Source: Ohtaekwangia koreensis (GTDB lineage Bacteria > Bacteroidota > Bacteroidia > Cytophagales > Cyclobacteriaceae). From it: a DNA stretch of 64,000 nt. Position numbers and translations under genes: made by a program. The notes beneath the pieces were generated by a model, which ran no database searches, was not told the origin of the DNA, and saw nothing but the letters and a program-made list of their open reading frames with translations. The stretch spans positions 1,150,580 to 1,214,579 of the forward strand of contig NZ_FUZU01000001.1 in assembly GCF_900167975.1 (NCBI RefSeq), given 5' to 3'. Below, in pieces: positions 33,133-41,744 of this stretch. Positions within the stretch are counted from its first letter, which is position 1. Every line of letters begins with the position of its first letter.

Positions 33133-33720
33133 ATGGGTGAGACCGTTCACATTCCAATATTTCCACTGGCGATCCTGCCAATACCAGGCGAACTGGTACC
33201 TCTCCATATTTTTGAACCGCGCTATAAACAACTTTTACAAGACGCAGAAACGGATGATATAACCTTCGGGATCTATTTCAGTCATGAGATGAATCTCGCC
33301 AGTATCGGATCGCTTATGCGCGTGGAAAGTATTATTAAACGCTATCCTGGTGGCGAGTCTGATATTATAGTGAAGTGTGAAGATGTATTCATTATGGAGA
33401 AGCTCGCACGTACCTATAAAACCAAGATGTACCCGGGAGGCGATGTGAAGTTTCAGAGCGTTGACCTCGCACGTATGCCAGCGCTGCCGTTGTACGAGTT
33501 GTTTCTTGAATACTTAAAGAGTCGTAATATTAATAACCACGCCACTCCTTTCTCTATATACCAGGTGGCCTGCGAGCTGAGTCTCGATCTAAACGACCGC
33601 TATAAATTCCTGCAGTTGGCTGATGGAAAGATCGACCAGTTTCTGTTAACGCGAATCCGCTATCAGTTACACTTACTCAGCAGTGAAGAGAAGAGCAAGG
33701 ATGTTTACCATCTGAATTAA
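33133..33720 (+). CDS. LON N-terminal-domain protein
   Basis: A 195-residue protein matching the Lon substrate-binding domain without ATPase or peptidase: VHIPIFPLAILPIPGELVPLHIFEPRYKQLL is positioned at the start as in the family. Such free-standing proteins are common; their role is not well defined. It lies 29 bases after apt and is probably co-transcribed. Confidence 0.8.
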   Translation: MGETVHIPIFPLAILPIPGELVPLHIFEPRYKQLLQDAETDDITFGIYFSHEMNLASIGSLMRVESIIKRYPGGESDIIVKCEDVFIMEKLARTYKTKMYPGGDVKFQSVDLARMPALPLYELFLEYLKSRNINNHATPFSIYQVACELSLDLNDRYKFLQLADGKIDQFLLTRIRYQLHLLSSEEKSKDVYHLN

Positions 33721-33820
33721 AATTCTTTTTCAATCTATATTTTATATTCTTGAATCCTTCTCACGGTATTTCCGTTTGAGACGCAATTTTTACATTTCTT
33801 GAATGTTACCCTTTGGGTTA

Positions 33821-33846
33821 CAAACGTTAACAATATTTAACGTTTG
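33821..33846. promoter_or_regulatory. Perfect inverted repeat upstream of the first secreted paralogue
   Basis: CAAACGTTAA-N6-TTAACGTTTG, 10-bp arms, about 60 bases before the ATG at 33905. Half-sites of the same word occur near 34591, 34625, 34681 and 35561 ahead of the next two genes. Confidence 0.65.
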
Positions 33847-33904
33847 CGCTGCAACATAATGATATAGCAGGTCGTCTTACGGGTATATATAAATAAAGAC
33901 CCTT

Positions 33905-34483
33905 ATGAAAAAGAACTTGTTAGTTTTAGCAGCGCTGTTAATTATGAGCAGCGTAGTATTCGCGCACGACCCTGAGAATCCATCACCCGCCAGCGGTGTT
34001 GGCATCATGAAAAAAGGAACAAGCTTTCATGTATACTATAAAGGTGTAAAGTCATTGGATGTAAAGGTTTCTATTTTCAACTCCAGAAAGCAGCTTGTAT
34101 ATACAGAGACGATTCGTAAAACCGATGGCTTTATGCGGCCCTATAATTTTGAGCAGTTGGAATACGGTGAATATATACTTGAGCTTTGGGATGGTACGCA
34201 GCGACAGACACAAACTATATTGCATGGCATTAAGCCGATTGAAAAGCTTGCCCACCTGACGCGTATAGCCGGTTCTGATAATAAATTTATACTCGCTGTT
34301 CCAAATAAAGCATATGATGTACTTACGATTAAGATTTATAGCGAGAAGAATCAATTGATTTACCAGGAATTGCTGGAGACCGCTCACGACTTTGCCAAAG
34401 TATATAATTTGAATAAACTCAAGGGTAATTTTTCGTTTCAGGTCACAGATAAAGAAGGAAATATCAAAGTTCTCTCGTATTAG
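33905..34483 (+). CDS. Secreted beta-sandwich-like protein, paralogue A
   Basis: A 192-residue protein with a signal peptide (LLVLAALLIMSSVVFA) and two similar halves, each with a KVSIFNSRKQLVYTE or KIYSEKNQLIYQE strand-turn-strand pattern. The pattern recalls C-terminal domains of secreted Bacteroidota proteins, but it makes up the whole protein. It is clearly homologous to the product at 34788-35372. The function is unknown; a surface or periplasmic adhesin-like role is speculation. Confidence 0.7.
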   Translation: MKKNLLVLAALLIMSSVVFAHDPENPSPASGVGIMKKGTSFHVYYKGVKSLDVKVSIFNSRKQLVYTETIRKTDGFMRPYNFEQLEYGEYILELWDGTQRQTQTILHGIKPIEKLAHLTRIAGSDNKFILAVPNKAYDVLTIKIYSEKNQLIYQELLETAHDFAKVYNLNKLKGNFSFQVTDKEGNIKVLSY

Positions 34484-34503
34484 CGAATAACATTTTAGAA
34501 ACG

Positions 34504-34576
34504 TAGCGTCTTTTAGAATAAGATGGAAGAAGGTATCCTGGCTATAGGATACCTTCTTTTGCTTTAAAAGACGCTA
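34504..34576 (+). terminator. Nested terminator after paralogue A
   Basis: Inner stem GAAGGTATCCT/AGGATACCTTC (34529-34556) with TTTT following. An outer perfect 12-bp inverted repeat TAGCGTCTTTTA / TAAAAGACGCTA (34504-34515 with 34565-34576) encloses it. The inner hairpin is a good terminator; the outer pairing is unusual. Confidence 0.75.
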
Positions 34577-34590
34577 TAAAGACCTGTAGC

Positions 34591-34631
34591 GCAAACGTTG
34601 TATTAAAATAAATTCTTCTGATAGCGTTTGC
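34591..34631. promoter_or_regulatory. Divergent pair of CAAACG-type half-sites
   Basis: GCAAACG at 34591-34597 and CGTTTGC at 34625-34631 face each other about 27 bases apart, and another CAAACGTTA lies at 34681-34689. All precede the promoter of paralogue B. Confidence 0.5.
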
Positions 34632-34747
34632 AGTATAGCTTCATTATGTTTTTTGATTGAATTCTCCTCTGAAAATTCCGCAAACGTTATTTATAGTTAA
34701 ATAAAATGTTTCCTTACAACACTCGGCCTTATGTTATACTCTCGCGT

Positions 34748-34755
34748 TACATTTG
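34748..34755 (+). promoter_or_regulatory. -7 element of paralogue B
   Basis: TACATTTG, perfect TAnnTTTG, 32 bases before the ATG at 34788. It excludes the upstream start at 34731. Confidence 0.65.
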
Positions 34756-34787
34756 TATCAGTAAACAAAAACAAAACAATAGCGATT

Positions 34788-35372
34788 ATGAAAACTAGAT
34801 CACTTTTCATTGCAGCACTCGTAGTAGTAAGTGCAACTGTGGCGGCTCTTGGAAAGGAAGAGCCTAACAACAAAGGTTTGGCTGTAGTACCTGTAAAAGG
34901 TGCAGAAGTATTCAAAGTTATTTACAAAGCTGAAAACGCTGGAAAAATTAAATTGAATATTTATAACACTAAGTCTGAAATAGTATTTACCGAAACATTC
35001 ACTGGTACAGATGGTTTTATCTGCCCATTGAACTTCACAGGTCTTCAGGCTGGTGAGTATACAATCGAGTTGATCGATGCAACTGGTAAAAGAACTGAGA
35101 AGGTAAACTATAAACCAGTAAGCGCAACTCCTAAAAATGTACACATCTCAAGATTAGCTAATGAAAACGGCAAATTCTTGGTATCTGTATCATCAACTGG
35201 AAACGAGCAAATCAACGTTAAGATTTATGATGCTGCTAACAATCTTGTTCACAGTGAAAACAAATCTATCGAAGGTAACTTTGCTCAGCTTTATACAGTG
35301 AAGAATGTAACAGGTTCCCTGACATTCGAAGTAACTGACAAAGCAGGTAACACTAAAACTGTTCGCTTCTAA
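34788..35372 (+). CDS. Secreted beta-sandwich-like protein, paralogue B
   Basis: A 194-residue paralogue of the protein at 33905. It has a signal peptide (RSLFIAALVVVSATVAAL) and the repeated KLNIYNTKSEIVFTE and VKIYDAANNLVHSE patterns. Its codon usage is rich in AAA, GGT and ACT, unlike its neighbour, consistent with high expression. A strong terminator follows. The function is unknown. Confidence 0.72.
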   Translation: MKTRSLFIAALVVVSATVAALGKEEPNNKGLAVVPVKGAEVFKVIYKAENAGKIKLNIYNTKSEIVFTETFTGTDGFICPLNFTGLQAGEYTIELIDATGKRTEKVNYKPVSATPKNVHISRLANENGKFLVSVSSTGNEQINVKIYDAANNLVHSENKSIEGNFAQLYTVKNVTGSLTFEVTDKAGNTKTVRF

Positions 35373-35398
35373 GAAATAAGAAAATTCATTAACCGTAT

Positions 35399-35430
35399 AA
35401 AGGCCTTCCCGTTCAGGGAGGGCCTTTTTA
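35399..35430 (+). terminator. Intrinsic terminator of paralogue B
   Basis: AAGGCCTTCCC-GTTCA-GGGAGGGCCTT followed by T-run. Confidence 0.8.
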
Positions 35431-35585
35431 TTTATAGCCTGTTGATATAGGATAGTATCTATATATAATATCGACAACATATCATATGACTTATCCCCCA
35501 TCTGAATGCTGATATTATACATTTTGTATTTTAATCGAAATCGCTACTTTTACCTTATTGCAAACGATTAACGTAAACTATCCTT

Positions 35586-36443
35586 ATGAAAAAAATTCTT
35601 GTTCCGACCGACTTTTCCAAACCTGCTACCATTGCAGCGGAGGTAGCTGCCGACATTGCCAGACGTTCTGGTGGTGAGATCACTTTACTTCACGTAATTG
35701 AAGAAGCTACTGAAGGCTCAATTAACATTGAAGGAGAAGCAAGCTACGGTGGTGACTGGGAGGATAAGATATTTACAGCAAAACTGATCGAGAAGGCGAA
35801 GAAGCAAATGGAGAAATTTGCTACTGATGCCAGATTCAATGGTTTGAAGGTGCGCCAGAAGCTTAGAATTGGAACTCCGTTTCATGGCATGAACTCAATC
35901 ATCGTAGAGAATAAAGTGGATCTTGTTGTAATGGGAACTTCCGGCCGCTCAGCGCTGGAGCAAATGATCATCGGGTCGAATACCGAAAAAGTTGTACGCC
36001 ATTCAAATTGCCCAGTGTTAACGGTACACAACAAACCAGCCAGCAAAGAATTTAAGAATATTGTATATGCAACATCCATGGATAAGGATGAAGAAATATT
36101 CTCACGCATCGTAAGAAGGACACAACAGGTTTATGATTCTACCATTCACCTGGTGCGTATCAATACTCCTTCTAACTTTCAGCGCGATGTTGTAGTGAAG
36201 AAGTATATGGAAAGCTTCGCGAAGAAACTTCAGTTGAAGAATTATACGATCAACGTATTCAATGATATCAGCGAAGAAGAAGGTATCGTGTACTTTGCCG
36301 ACAGCATTAATGCAGACCTGATCGCAATGGCAACACACGGCCGTACTGGTTTTGCACACGTTTTGGCAGGAAGTATTGCTGAAGATGTTGTGAGCCACTC
36401 CAAGCGCCCTGTGCTTACATTCGTAACAAAGCATAAGAAATAA
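35586..36443 (+). CDS. Universal stress protein with two UspA domains
   Basis: A 285-residue tandem Usp. Domain 1 is residues 1-~145 (KKILVPTDFSKPATIAAEVA, LVVMGTSGRSALEQMIIGSNTEKVVRHSNCPVL). Domain 2 runs from ~155 (DLIAMATHGRTGFAHVLAGSIAEDVV). G-2x-G-9x-G-(S/T) ATP-binding motifs are present in both (GTSGRS..GSNTE; THGRTG..GSIAE). The upstream region holds TTGCAAACGATTAACG, a relative of the CAAACGTT motif of the two preceding genes. Confidence 0.93.
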   Translation: MKKILVPTDFSKPATIAAEVAADIARRSGGEITLLHVIEEATEGSINIEGEASYGGDWEDKIFTAKLIEKAKKQMEKFATDARFNGLKVRQKLRIGTPFHGMNSIIVENKVDLVVMGTSGRSALEQMIIGSNTEKVVRHSNCPVLTVHNKPASKEFKNIVYATSMDKDEEIFSRIVRRTQQVYDSTIHLVRINTPSNFQRDVVVKKYMESFAKKLQLKNYTINVFNDISEEEGIVYFADSINADLIAMATHGRTGFAHVLAGSIAEDVVSHSKRPVLTFVTKHKK

Positions 36444-36460
36444 GCATAATTCATTCCTTT

Positions 36461-36494
36461 AAAGGCCATTTCAGTAATCTGAAATGGCCTTTTT
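36461..36494 (+). terminator. Intrinsic terminator of the stress protein gene
   Basis: AAAGGCCATTTCAG-TAAT-CTGAAATGGCCTTT plus T-run; one of the strongest hairpins in the window. Confidence 0.85.
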
Positions 36495-36617
36495 CTTTTT
36501 TAGTTATCTTTGAATTGACTTCAATGGTCAAGAATATTTAGCTTGCTCTATTGAAGCTTACGAAACTGTTGTGAATTCGTTAAATCTTATCACGCTAACC
36601 TACTTACCCTGTCGAAC

Positions 36618-39074
36618 ATGGAATTCCTATTGTTCTTAGTTTTCTTGATCCTGTTGATCACGCTGATCTTGCTGATCAGTGTGAAGAATAGTTTTTCTTC
36701 TCAGTTACAGGTTCTTCAACAAAAAATGGATCACCTGGCGCGCGACCTGGTTAAATTACAATCGAGAACGATCGAGCAAACTCCAGTTATAAAGACTGAA
36801 GAAAAGTCTGTCGCTCCGGAAAAACCGATTGAACAGGCCATACCGGTTATTATACCGGTGGTTGAGGAGAAGAAGGAAATTGTAATTGAGAAAGTACAGA
36901 TTGAAGAAGTCCCCATCGCGGAACCTGAAGTGATACAAACTCCGGTTGAAATAATAGACTATCCCGTTGTAGAGGCAGCAAAAGCGGAAACGAAAAGACC
37001 ATATATACCACCCGCTCCACGCAAGCCTGGCTTCTTTGAGCGTAATCCCGATCTTGAAAAATTCATTGGTGAGAACCTGGCAAATAAAATAGGGATTGGT
37101 ATCCTGGTGCTTGGTATCGGTTTCTTTGTGAAGTATGCAATTGATCAGGATTGGATTAACGAGATTGGTCGTGTATTCATTGGTATAGCGTGTGGAGGAA
37201 TTCTGATTGGCGTAGCACACTATATGCGCAAAGCGTTTGCTGCTTTCAGTTCGGTACTGGTAGGCGGTGGTATAGCCATACTATATCTCACAATAGGTAT
37301 TGCATTTCATGAATATAATTTATTCACACAGACAGCAGCTTTTGTGCTAATGGTTGTAATAACCGGTTTTGCTATTGTCTTGTCGCTTGCATACAACAGA
37401 ATAGAGCTTGCTGTACTGGCTATATTGGGCGGTTTTGCATCGCCTTTCATGGTGAGCACGGGTGAAGGAAATTATATAGTACTTTTTACCTATATACTAA
37501 TCCTGGATGTAGGAATGCTGGTACTCGCTTACTATAAGAAGTGGAATCTCGTTAACATCATCGCCTATATATTTACACTTATATTGTTTGGTTCATGGCT
37601 TGCTGCCAAATACGAAGGCAATAACGTTCCCATGATGCAAGGTGCGATCATCTTTGCTACGTTGTTTTATCTGGTGTTCTTTATGATGAACATCATTAAC
37701 AACATTCGTAATAAGACTGCCTTCAAGTCGATTGAGATAACGCTTCTTCTTAGTAATACATTTTGTTACTACGCAGCAGGGATGATTATTCTGGATGGTG
37801 ATGCAGGATCAGACTTCAAGGGTTTGTTTACCGCTGCTCTGGGTATATTTAATTTCATCTTTGCCTATACACTCTATAAAAACGAGCGCGTTGATCGTAA
37901 CCTCGTTTTCCTGTTGATAGGTTTAGTGCTCACGTTTATAAGTCTGGCAGCTCCGGTTCAACTTGAAGGAAACTATATAACTTTATTCTGGGCAGCGGAA
38001 GCTGTGCTATTATTATGGCTATCACAGAAGTCGGGTATCCGGTTGATGAAGCTGGCTTCGCTGGTGGTAATGGCCCTGATGATAATTAGTCTGTTAATGG
38101 ATTGGGAACAGCTATACTTTGGTGGTATGAGTGACCTCGCTGTCATCGTTAACAAAGCCTATATCACCGGTCTGGTTGTATTGGCCTCTATTGCCGGTAC
38201 GATTTACTTCCTCAGGTTTGAAACCTCAGAATATTTGGAATACGTTCAGCCGTATAGGCTGATTTTGTCAATCGGAGGGATCATTCTCTTGTATGCATCA
38301 CAGTTTTTTGAATTGCAATATCAGCTTCCCAAGTATATAGATGATTTTTCAGCCGTCCTGATTGTTATAGGAAGCTATAATATGCTTTTCATAACAGGAT
38401 TGTTATTGGCAGAGAAGAAGCTGATTCTACCAAATCAATTCCGCCAATTCTTTGCCGGATGGGGTGTGGTGGCAATCGCATCATTTCTATTTTTCTATCA
38501 TGGAGAAACCTTGACAGCCCGAAATAATTACCTGCAGGGATTCGCAAGCATTACGGGTTTTGCTTTTCATTATGTATATATAGCCCTTGTGCTTTTAATT
38601 TCAATCATAACGTTAAGACGCGTACGGCAGCTTAAGGATTTTAATGAGAAGACACATAATGCTTATTCCTGGTTTTACATTATGTTCTTTATATTCCTTG
38701 CCAGTGCAGAGTTGGATCACACGGTGTTGTTGATCGGATATTCAAATCCTGATTCCATGTACCACATCATTACTCAGAACCATAAGATCGGGTTCCCGAT
38801 CCTTTGGGGTATAGCATCGTTCCTGCTCATTGCAATAGGCTTAAAGACCAAAAAGAAACATCTGCGTATTATTTCATTGTCGCTTTTATTGGTGACTTTA
38901 TTGAAGCTATTCATCGTGGACATCCGCGGCATCTCAGAAGGTGGAAAGATCGCAGCGTTTATATCGCTTGGCGTTTTGCTACTCGTAGTGTCGTTTATGT
39001 ATCAGCGATTAAAGAAACTACTATTGGTAGACGAGCCTGTCTTGGATAATACACAAAAAGAAGAAGAAGCATGA
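36618..39074 (+). CDS. DUF2339 polytopic membrane protein
   Basis: An 818-residue protein. One N-terminal helix is followed by a coiled coil (SFSSQLQVLQQKMDHLARDL) and a Pro/Glu/Val-rich linker to ~140. Then comes a bundle of about 20 or more helices with the family phrase ENLANKIGIGILVLGIGFFVKYAID. DUF2339 is widespread; its function is not established, and a role at the cell envelope is assumed. It overlaps the DUF3999-like gene by four bases, a conserved pairing. Confidence 0.88.
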   Translation: MEFLLFLVFLILLITLILLISVKNSFSSQLQVLQQKMDHLARDLVKLQSRTIEQTPVIKTEEKSVAPEKPIEQAIPVIIPVVEEKKEIVIEKVQIEEVPIAEPEVIQTPVEIIDYPVVEAAKAETKRPYIPPAPRKPGFFERNPDLEKFIGENLANKIGIGILVLGIGFFVKYAIDQDWINEIGRVFIGIACGGILIGVAHYMRKAFAAFSSVLVGGGIAILYLTIGIAFHEYNLFTQTAAFVLMVVITGFAIVLSLAYNRIELAVLAILGGFASPFMVSTGEGNYIVLFTYILILDVGMLVLAYYKKWNLVNIIAYIFTLILFGSWLAAKYEGNNVPMMQGAIIFATLFYLVFFMMNIINNIRNKTAFKSIEITLLLSNTFCYYAAGMIILDGDAGSDFKGLFTAALGIFNFIFAYTLYKNERVDRNLVFLLIGLVLTFISLAAPVQLEGNYITLFWAAEAVLLLWLSQKSGIRLMKLASLVVMALMIISLLMDWEQLYFGGMSDLAVIVNKAYITGLVVLASIAGTIYFLRFETSEYLEYVQPYRLILSIGGIILLYASQFFELQYQLPKYIDDFSAVLIVIGSYNMLFITGLLLAEKKLILPNQFRQFFAGWGVVAIASFLFFYHGETLTARNNYLQGFASITGFAFHYVYIALVLLISIITLRRVRQLKDFNEKTHNAYSWFYIMFFIFLASAELDHTVLLIGYSNPDSMYHIITQNHKIGFPILWGIASFLLIAIGLKTKKKHLRIISLSLLLVTLLKLFIVDIRGISEGGKIAAFISLGVLLLVVSFMYQRLKKLLLVDEPVLDNTQKEEEA

Positions 39075-40318
39075 AACGATATATAGGTATAGTTGTTGGT
39101 ATAGTGTGTCTGGGCAGCTTCAGCATGCAGGCGCAACAATTTCGTGCGGAAGCATCGCTACCCAACGTAGAGGCTGATGGCTTTTACAGGATATTACTCT
39201 CCCCGGAGATAGCACCATATTCAAATCAGCAGTTTAGTAATATTCGCTTGTATGATGCAAATAAAAAGGAAGTGCCGTATGTGTTGCAGGAAGAGCAGCC
39301 TTCCTATCAGCAGGCACAATTCAAAGCGTATACCATCGTGGAGAAAACGCAGCAGCCAAATTGCTGTACGACATTGATTTTGCAAAACCCCGATAAGACT
39401 TCGATCAACAATATAAATCTTTTGATTCGCAATGCAGAAGTAACGAAGGAAGCTACACTTTCGGGGAGTGATGATCAGAAGAACTGGTTTGTTATCAAAG
39501 AGCAGTTTTACTTGCAGTCTATAGATAACAGCAGTGAAGCTGCCGATATGAAAGTCGTAAACTTTCCACTGAGTAACTACGCCTATTATCAACTGCGCAT
39601 TAATGATTCTACAAATGCTCCCTTAAATATACTTAAGGCCGGATATTACGATGTGCTTACATCCGGTGGTGCCTATACGGAAGTTCCCATACGAAGTTTA
39701 GTAAGCGCGGATAGCGCGAAGGAGAAGAAAAGCTATATATACCTTCGGTATGACACGCTTCGGTTATTGGATAAACTTGAACTTACAATGACCGGTACAC
39801 CGTATTTTTTGCGAAACGTTGAAGTATACCAACGCCAAACACGAACTACGAAAAAAGGAAAGAAGGACTTTTATGATCTGGTAACTTCATTTGAGGTGAG
39901 TTCAGCACATTCTTCTATTATTCAATTGCCAATGCTAAAAACAGAAGAGCTGATGCTGGTAGTAGATAACCGCGATAATCCTTCTTTGGCGATAGCAGAT
40001 ATAAAGGTATACCAGCTGAATCGTTACCTGGCGGCATGGTTAAAGAAAGGCGATACATATACCATGCAATTTGGTGATGAAGCTTTACAGGCCCCTTCGT
40101 ATGACCTCGCTTTTTTTAAGGATAGCATTTCATATCAGCCGGCAGTATTGAAGGTGCAGAATGTAAAACGCATTTTGGAAGTAACCAAGACCGAAGAGTC
40201 GCCTACATTTTTTAAGGACAAGCGTGTTATCTGGGTTGCCATTATACTCGTGATCGGAGTACTTGGATTTATGTCTGTCAGACTGATCAAAGAAACAAAT
40301 GCTCAGAAGAAGGTATAG
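39071..40318 (+). CDS. DUF3999-like envelope protein
   Basis: A 415-residue protein with a signal peptide (GIVVGIVCLGSFSMQA), an extracytoplasmic beta-rich domain (FYRILLSPEIAPYSNQQFSNI) and a single C-terminal helix (VIWVAIILVIGVLGFMSV) with a short basic tail. Its overlap with the DUF2339 gene supports the DUF3999 assignment, since the two families usually travel together and probably form one complex. Confidence 0.75.
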   Translation: MKRYIGIVVGIVCLGSFSMQAQQFRAEASLPNVEADGFYRILLSPEIAPYSNQQFSNIRLYDANKKEVPYVLQEEQPSYQQAQFKAYTIVEKTQQPNCCTTLILQNPDKTSINNINLLIRNAEVTKEATLSGSDDQKNWFVIKEQFYLQSIDNSSEAADMKVVNFPLSNYAYYQLRINDSTNAPLNILKAGYYDVLTSGGAYTEVPIRSLVSADSAKEKKSYIYLRYDTLRLLDKLELTMTGTPYFLRNVEVYQRQTRTTKKGKKDFYDLVTSFEVSSAHSSIIQLPMLKTEELMLVVDNRDNPSLAIADIKVYQLNRYLAAWLKKGDTYTMQFGDEALQAPSYDLAFFKDSISYQPAVLKVQNVKRILEVTKTEESPTFFKDKRVIWVAIILVIGVLGFMSVRLIKETNAQKKV

Positions 40319-40348
40319 ATCATCCTCTATACCCTTCTGAATATCAAA

Positions 40349-41236
40349 TTATTTTAAAAGCTCTTTCTTTACATACGCAGCGCTGTTTGCTACACTTTGA
40401 AAAGGGTCTGCCATCAGGTTGTTCCCTTGTTCAACGAAGATGTGCTGTAAGCCAGCGAGCGAATCATCTGCAAATATAGTCTTGAAGTCAATAGTGCCGT
40501 TACCCACTTCGGTATGCAGGTTCCTATTCACTTTATCCATGTCTTTAATATGCCACATAACGAATCGTCCCGGACGTTTTTTAAACCAGTCATGTGGTTT
40601 TAACGGAGACGAATGCATAACCCAGTATAGATCCATTTGCATTTTTACCAATGAAGGATCAGTCTCCTGTAAAATGATGTTGTATCCAATCTGTCCTTGC
40701 TGATCAATAAATTCAAAATCATGATTGTGATACGCAAGCTGGAGATTAGCTTTCTTTATAGTTTCACCAATGAGGTTTAGCTTCTCAGAAAGGATTTTGA
40801 ATTTTTCGATAGTTCTTGACTCCGGATCGAGCCATGGCCATGTTATATACTCTTGCTTTAAAGCATGTGCGCCTTCAATGCATTGGTCAACGTAACGGTT
40901 CAGATCTTCTACCGGAGTATTCATAAATTTATTGAGATCATAATGCCCTGTCGAAGTCGTCAGGTTGCTATCATTCAAAAGCTGTTTGGCAACTTTAGGT
41001 TCGAGTCCCCAATAGTATTTATTACCTCCATAGTTAAAGCCATATGTTTCGACTTCTTCATAACCCAGCGCTGCTATCTTTTTCAGCGTGCCACGCAGAT
41101 CTTTGGCCATGGGTTCACGAAGTGTATAGAGTTGAAGACCCAGTTTATACTTTGGTCTGAGTAAAAATGAAGGAGTTACAGCCGCAGCTGTTGCCAGCGC
41201 AGTTGCGTGTTGTATAAATTTTCTTCTGGTTGTCAT
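40349..41236 (-). CDS. Exported sugar phosphate isomerase/epimerase-type TIM barrel
   Basis: About 295 residues. The ATG at 41236 gives MTTRRKFIQHATALATAA, a twin-arginine export signal; the longer frame from 41263 places nine residues before it. The barrel has GLQLYTLREPMAKDLRGTLKKIAALGY and metal-site-like residues in AYHNHDFEF, KMQMDLYWVMHS and MWHIKDMD. AP-endonuclease-2/xylose isomerase-like family; the substrate is unknown, and periplasmic sugar metabolism is likely. Confidence 0.85.
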   Translation of the reverse strand: MTTRRKFIQHATALATAAAVTPSFLLRPKYKLGLQLYTLREPMAKDLRGTLKKIAALGYEEVETYGFNYGGNKYYWGLEPKVAKQLLNDSNLTTSTGHYDLNKFMNTPVEDLNRYVDQCIEGAHALKQEYITWPWLDPESRTIEKFKILSEKLNLIGETIKKANLQLAYHNHDFEFIDQQGQIGYNIILQETDPSLVKMQMDLYWVMHSSPLKPHDWFKKRPGRFVMWHIKDMDKVNRNLHTEVGNGTIDFKTIFADDSLAGLQHIFVEQGNNLMADPFQSVANSAAYVKKELLK

Positions 41237-41266
41237 GGGGAATGAGGGTATAGCCGGTAACAAGAT

Positions 41267-41695
41267 TTACTGTGGTAATTTATAGGCTTGTCTGCCGATT
41301 AATTTCCACTCGCCATTTTGTTTTTGCCATACCAGCAGTACACCGAGTTTTACCGAACCAGGCTTGCCGCTGTCATTGGTTTCTCCTGTCAGCGTATGGC
41401 GAACAAGGGCGGTTGTGCCAATAATCCTGATCGTTTGATCTGTAAGCGTAATGGTTACAAAATCTGATTTGCCACTTACGAAGGCTTCTACAAAAGCACT
41501 CTTGTCTTCAAGCTTACCATTGGAATGCCCATAACTTAATTCAGGGGCCGTGATCTTTTCGAGAGATGCTCGATCGCCATCGATCATCGCTTTGCGCAGG
41601 AACTCAACGGTAGTGGCTATATCTTTCTCATCAGAAGTTTGTGCCCAGGCTGCAAAGCCAAAGAAACACATCATTAACATTAAAGTTGTATTCAT
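41267..41695 (-). CDS. Secreted NTF2-like (DUF4440/SnoaL-type) protein
   Basis: About 142 residues from the ATG at 41695, whose first residues (MNTTLMLMMCFFGFAAWAQ) are a signal peptide. The longer frame from 41785 would bury it. The cystatin-like fold is suggested by EFLRKAMIDGDRASLEKITAPELSYGHSNGKLEDK and VWQKQNGEWKLIGRQAY. Family members are enzymes or binding proteins; no function can be given. Confidence 0.75.
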   Translation of the reverse strand: MNTTLMLMMCFFGFAAWAQTSDEKDIATTVEFLRKAMIDGDRASLEKITAPELSYGHSNGKLEDKSAFVEAFVSGKSDFVTITLTDQTIRIIGTTALVRHTLTGETNDSGKPGSVKLGVLLVWQKQNGEWKLIGRQAYKLPQ

Positions 41696-41744
41696 AGAAA
41701 TATAGGGGTTGGTTAAAAACATTGCTTTAACGAATATATACTCA

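Noticed and set aside
33804-33820. Third copy of the GTTACC-N5-GGTAAC palindrome (GTTACCCTTTGGGTTAC)
   Set aside because: The second arm is GGTTAC rather than GGTAAC, and the site is far from the island; probably coincidental.
33905-35372. Type IX secretion C-terminal sorting domains
   Set aside because: The strand pattern is similar, but it makes up the whole of two small proteins rather than a C-terminal tail, so no sorting function is claimed.
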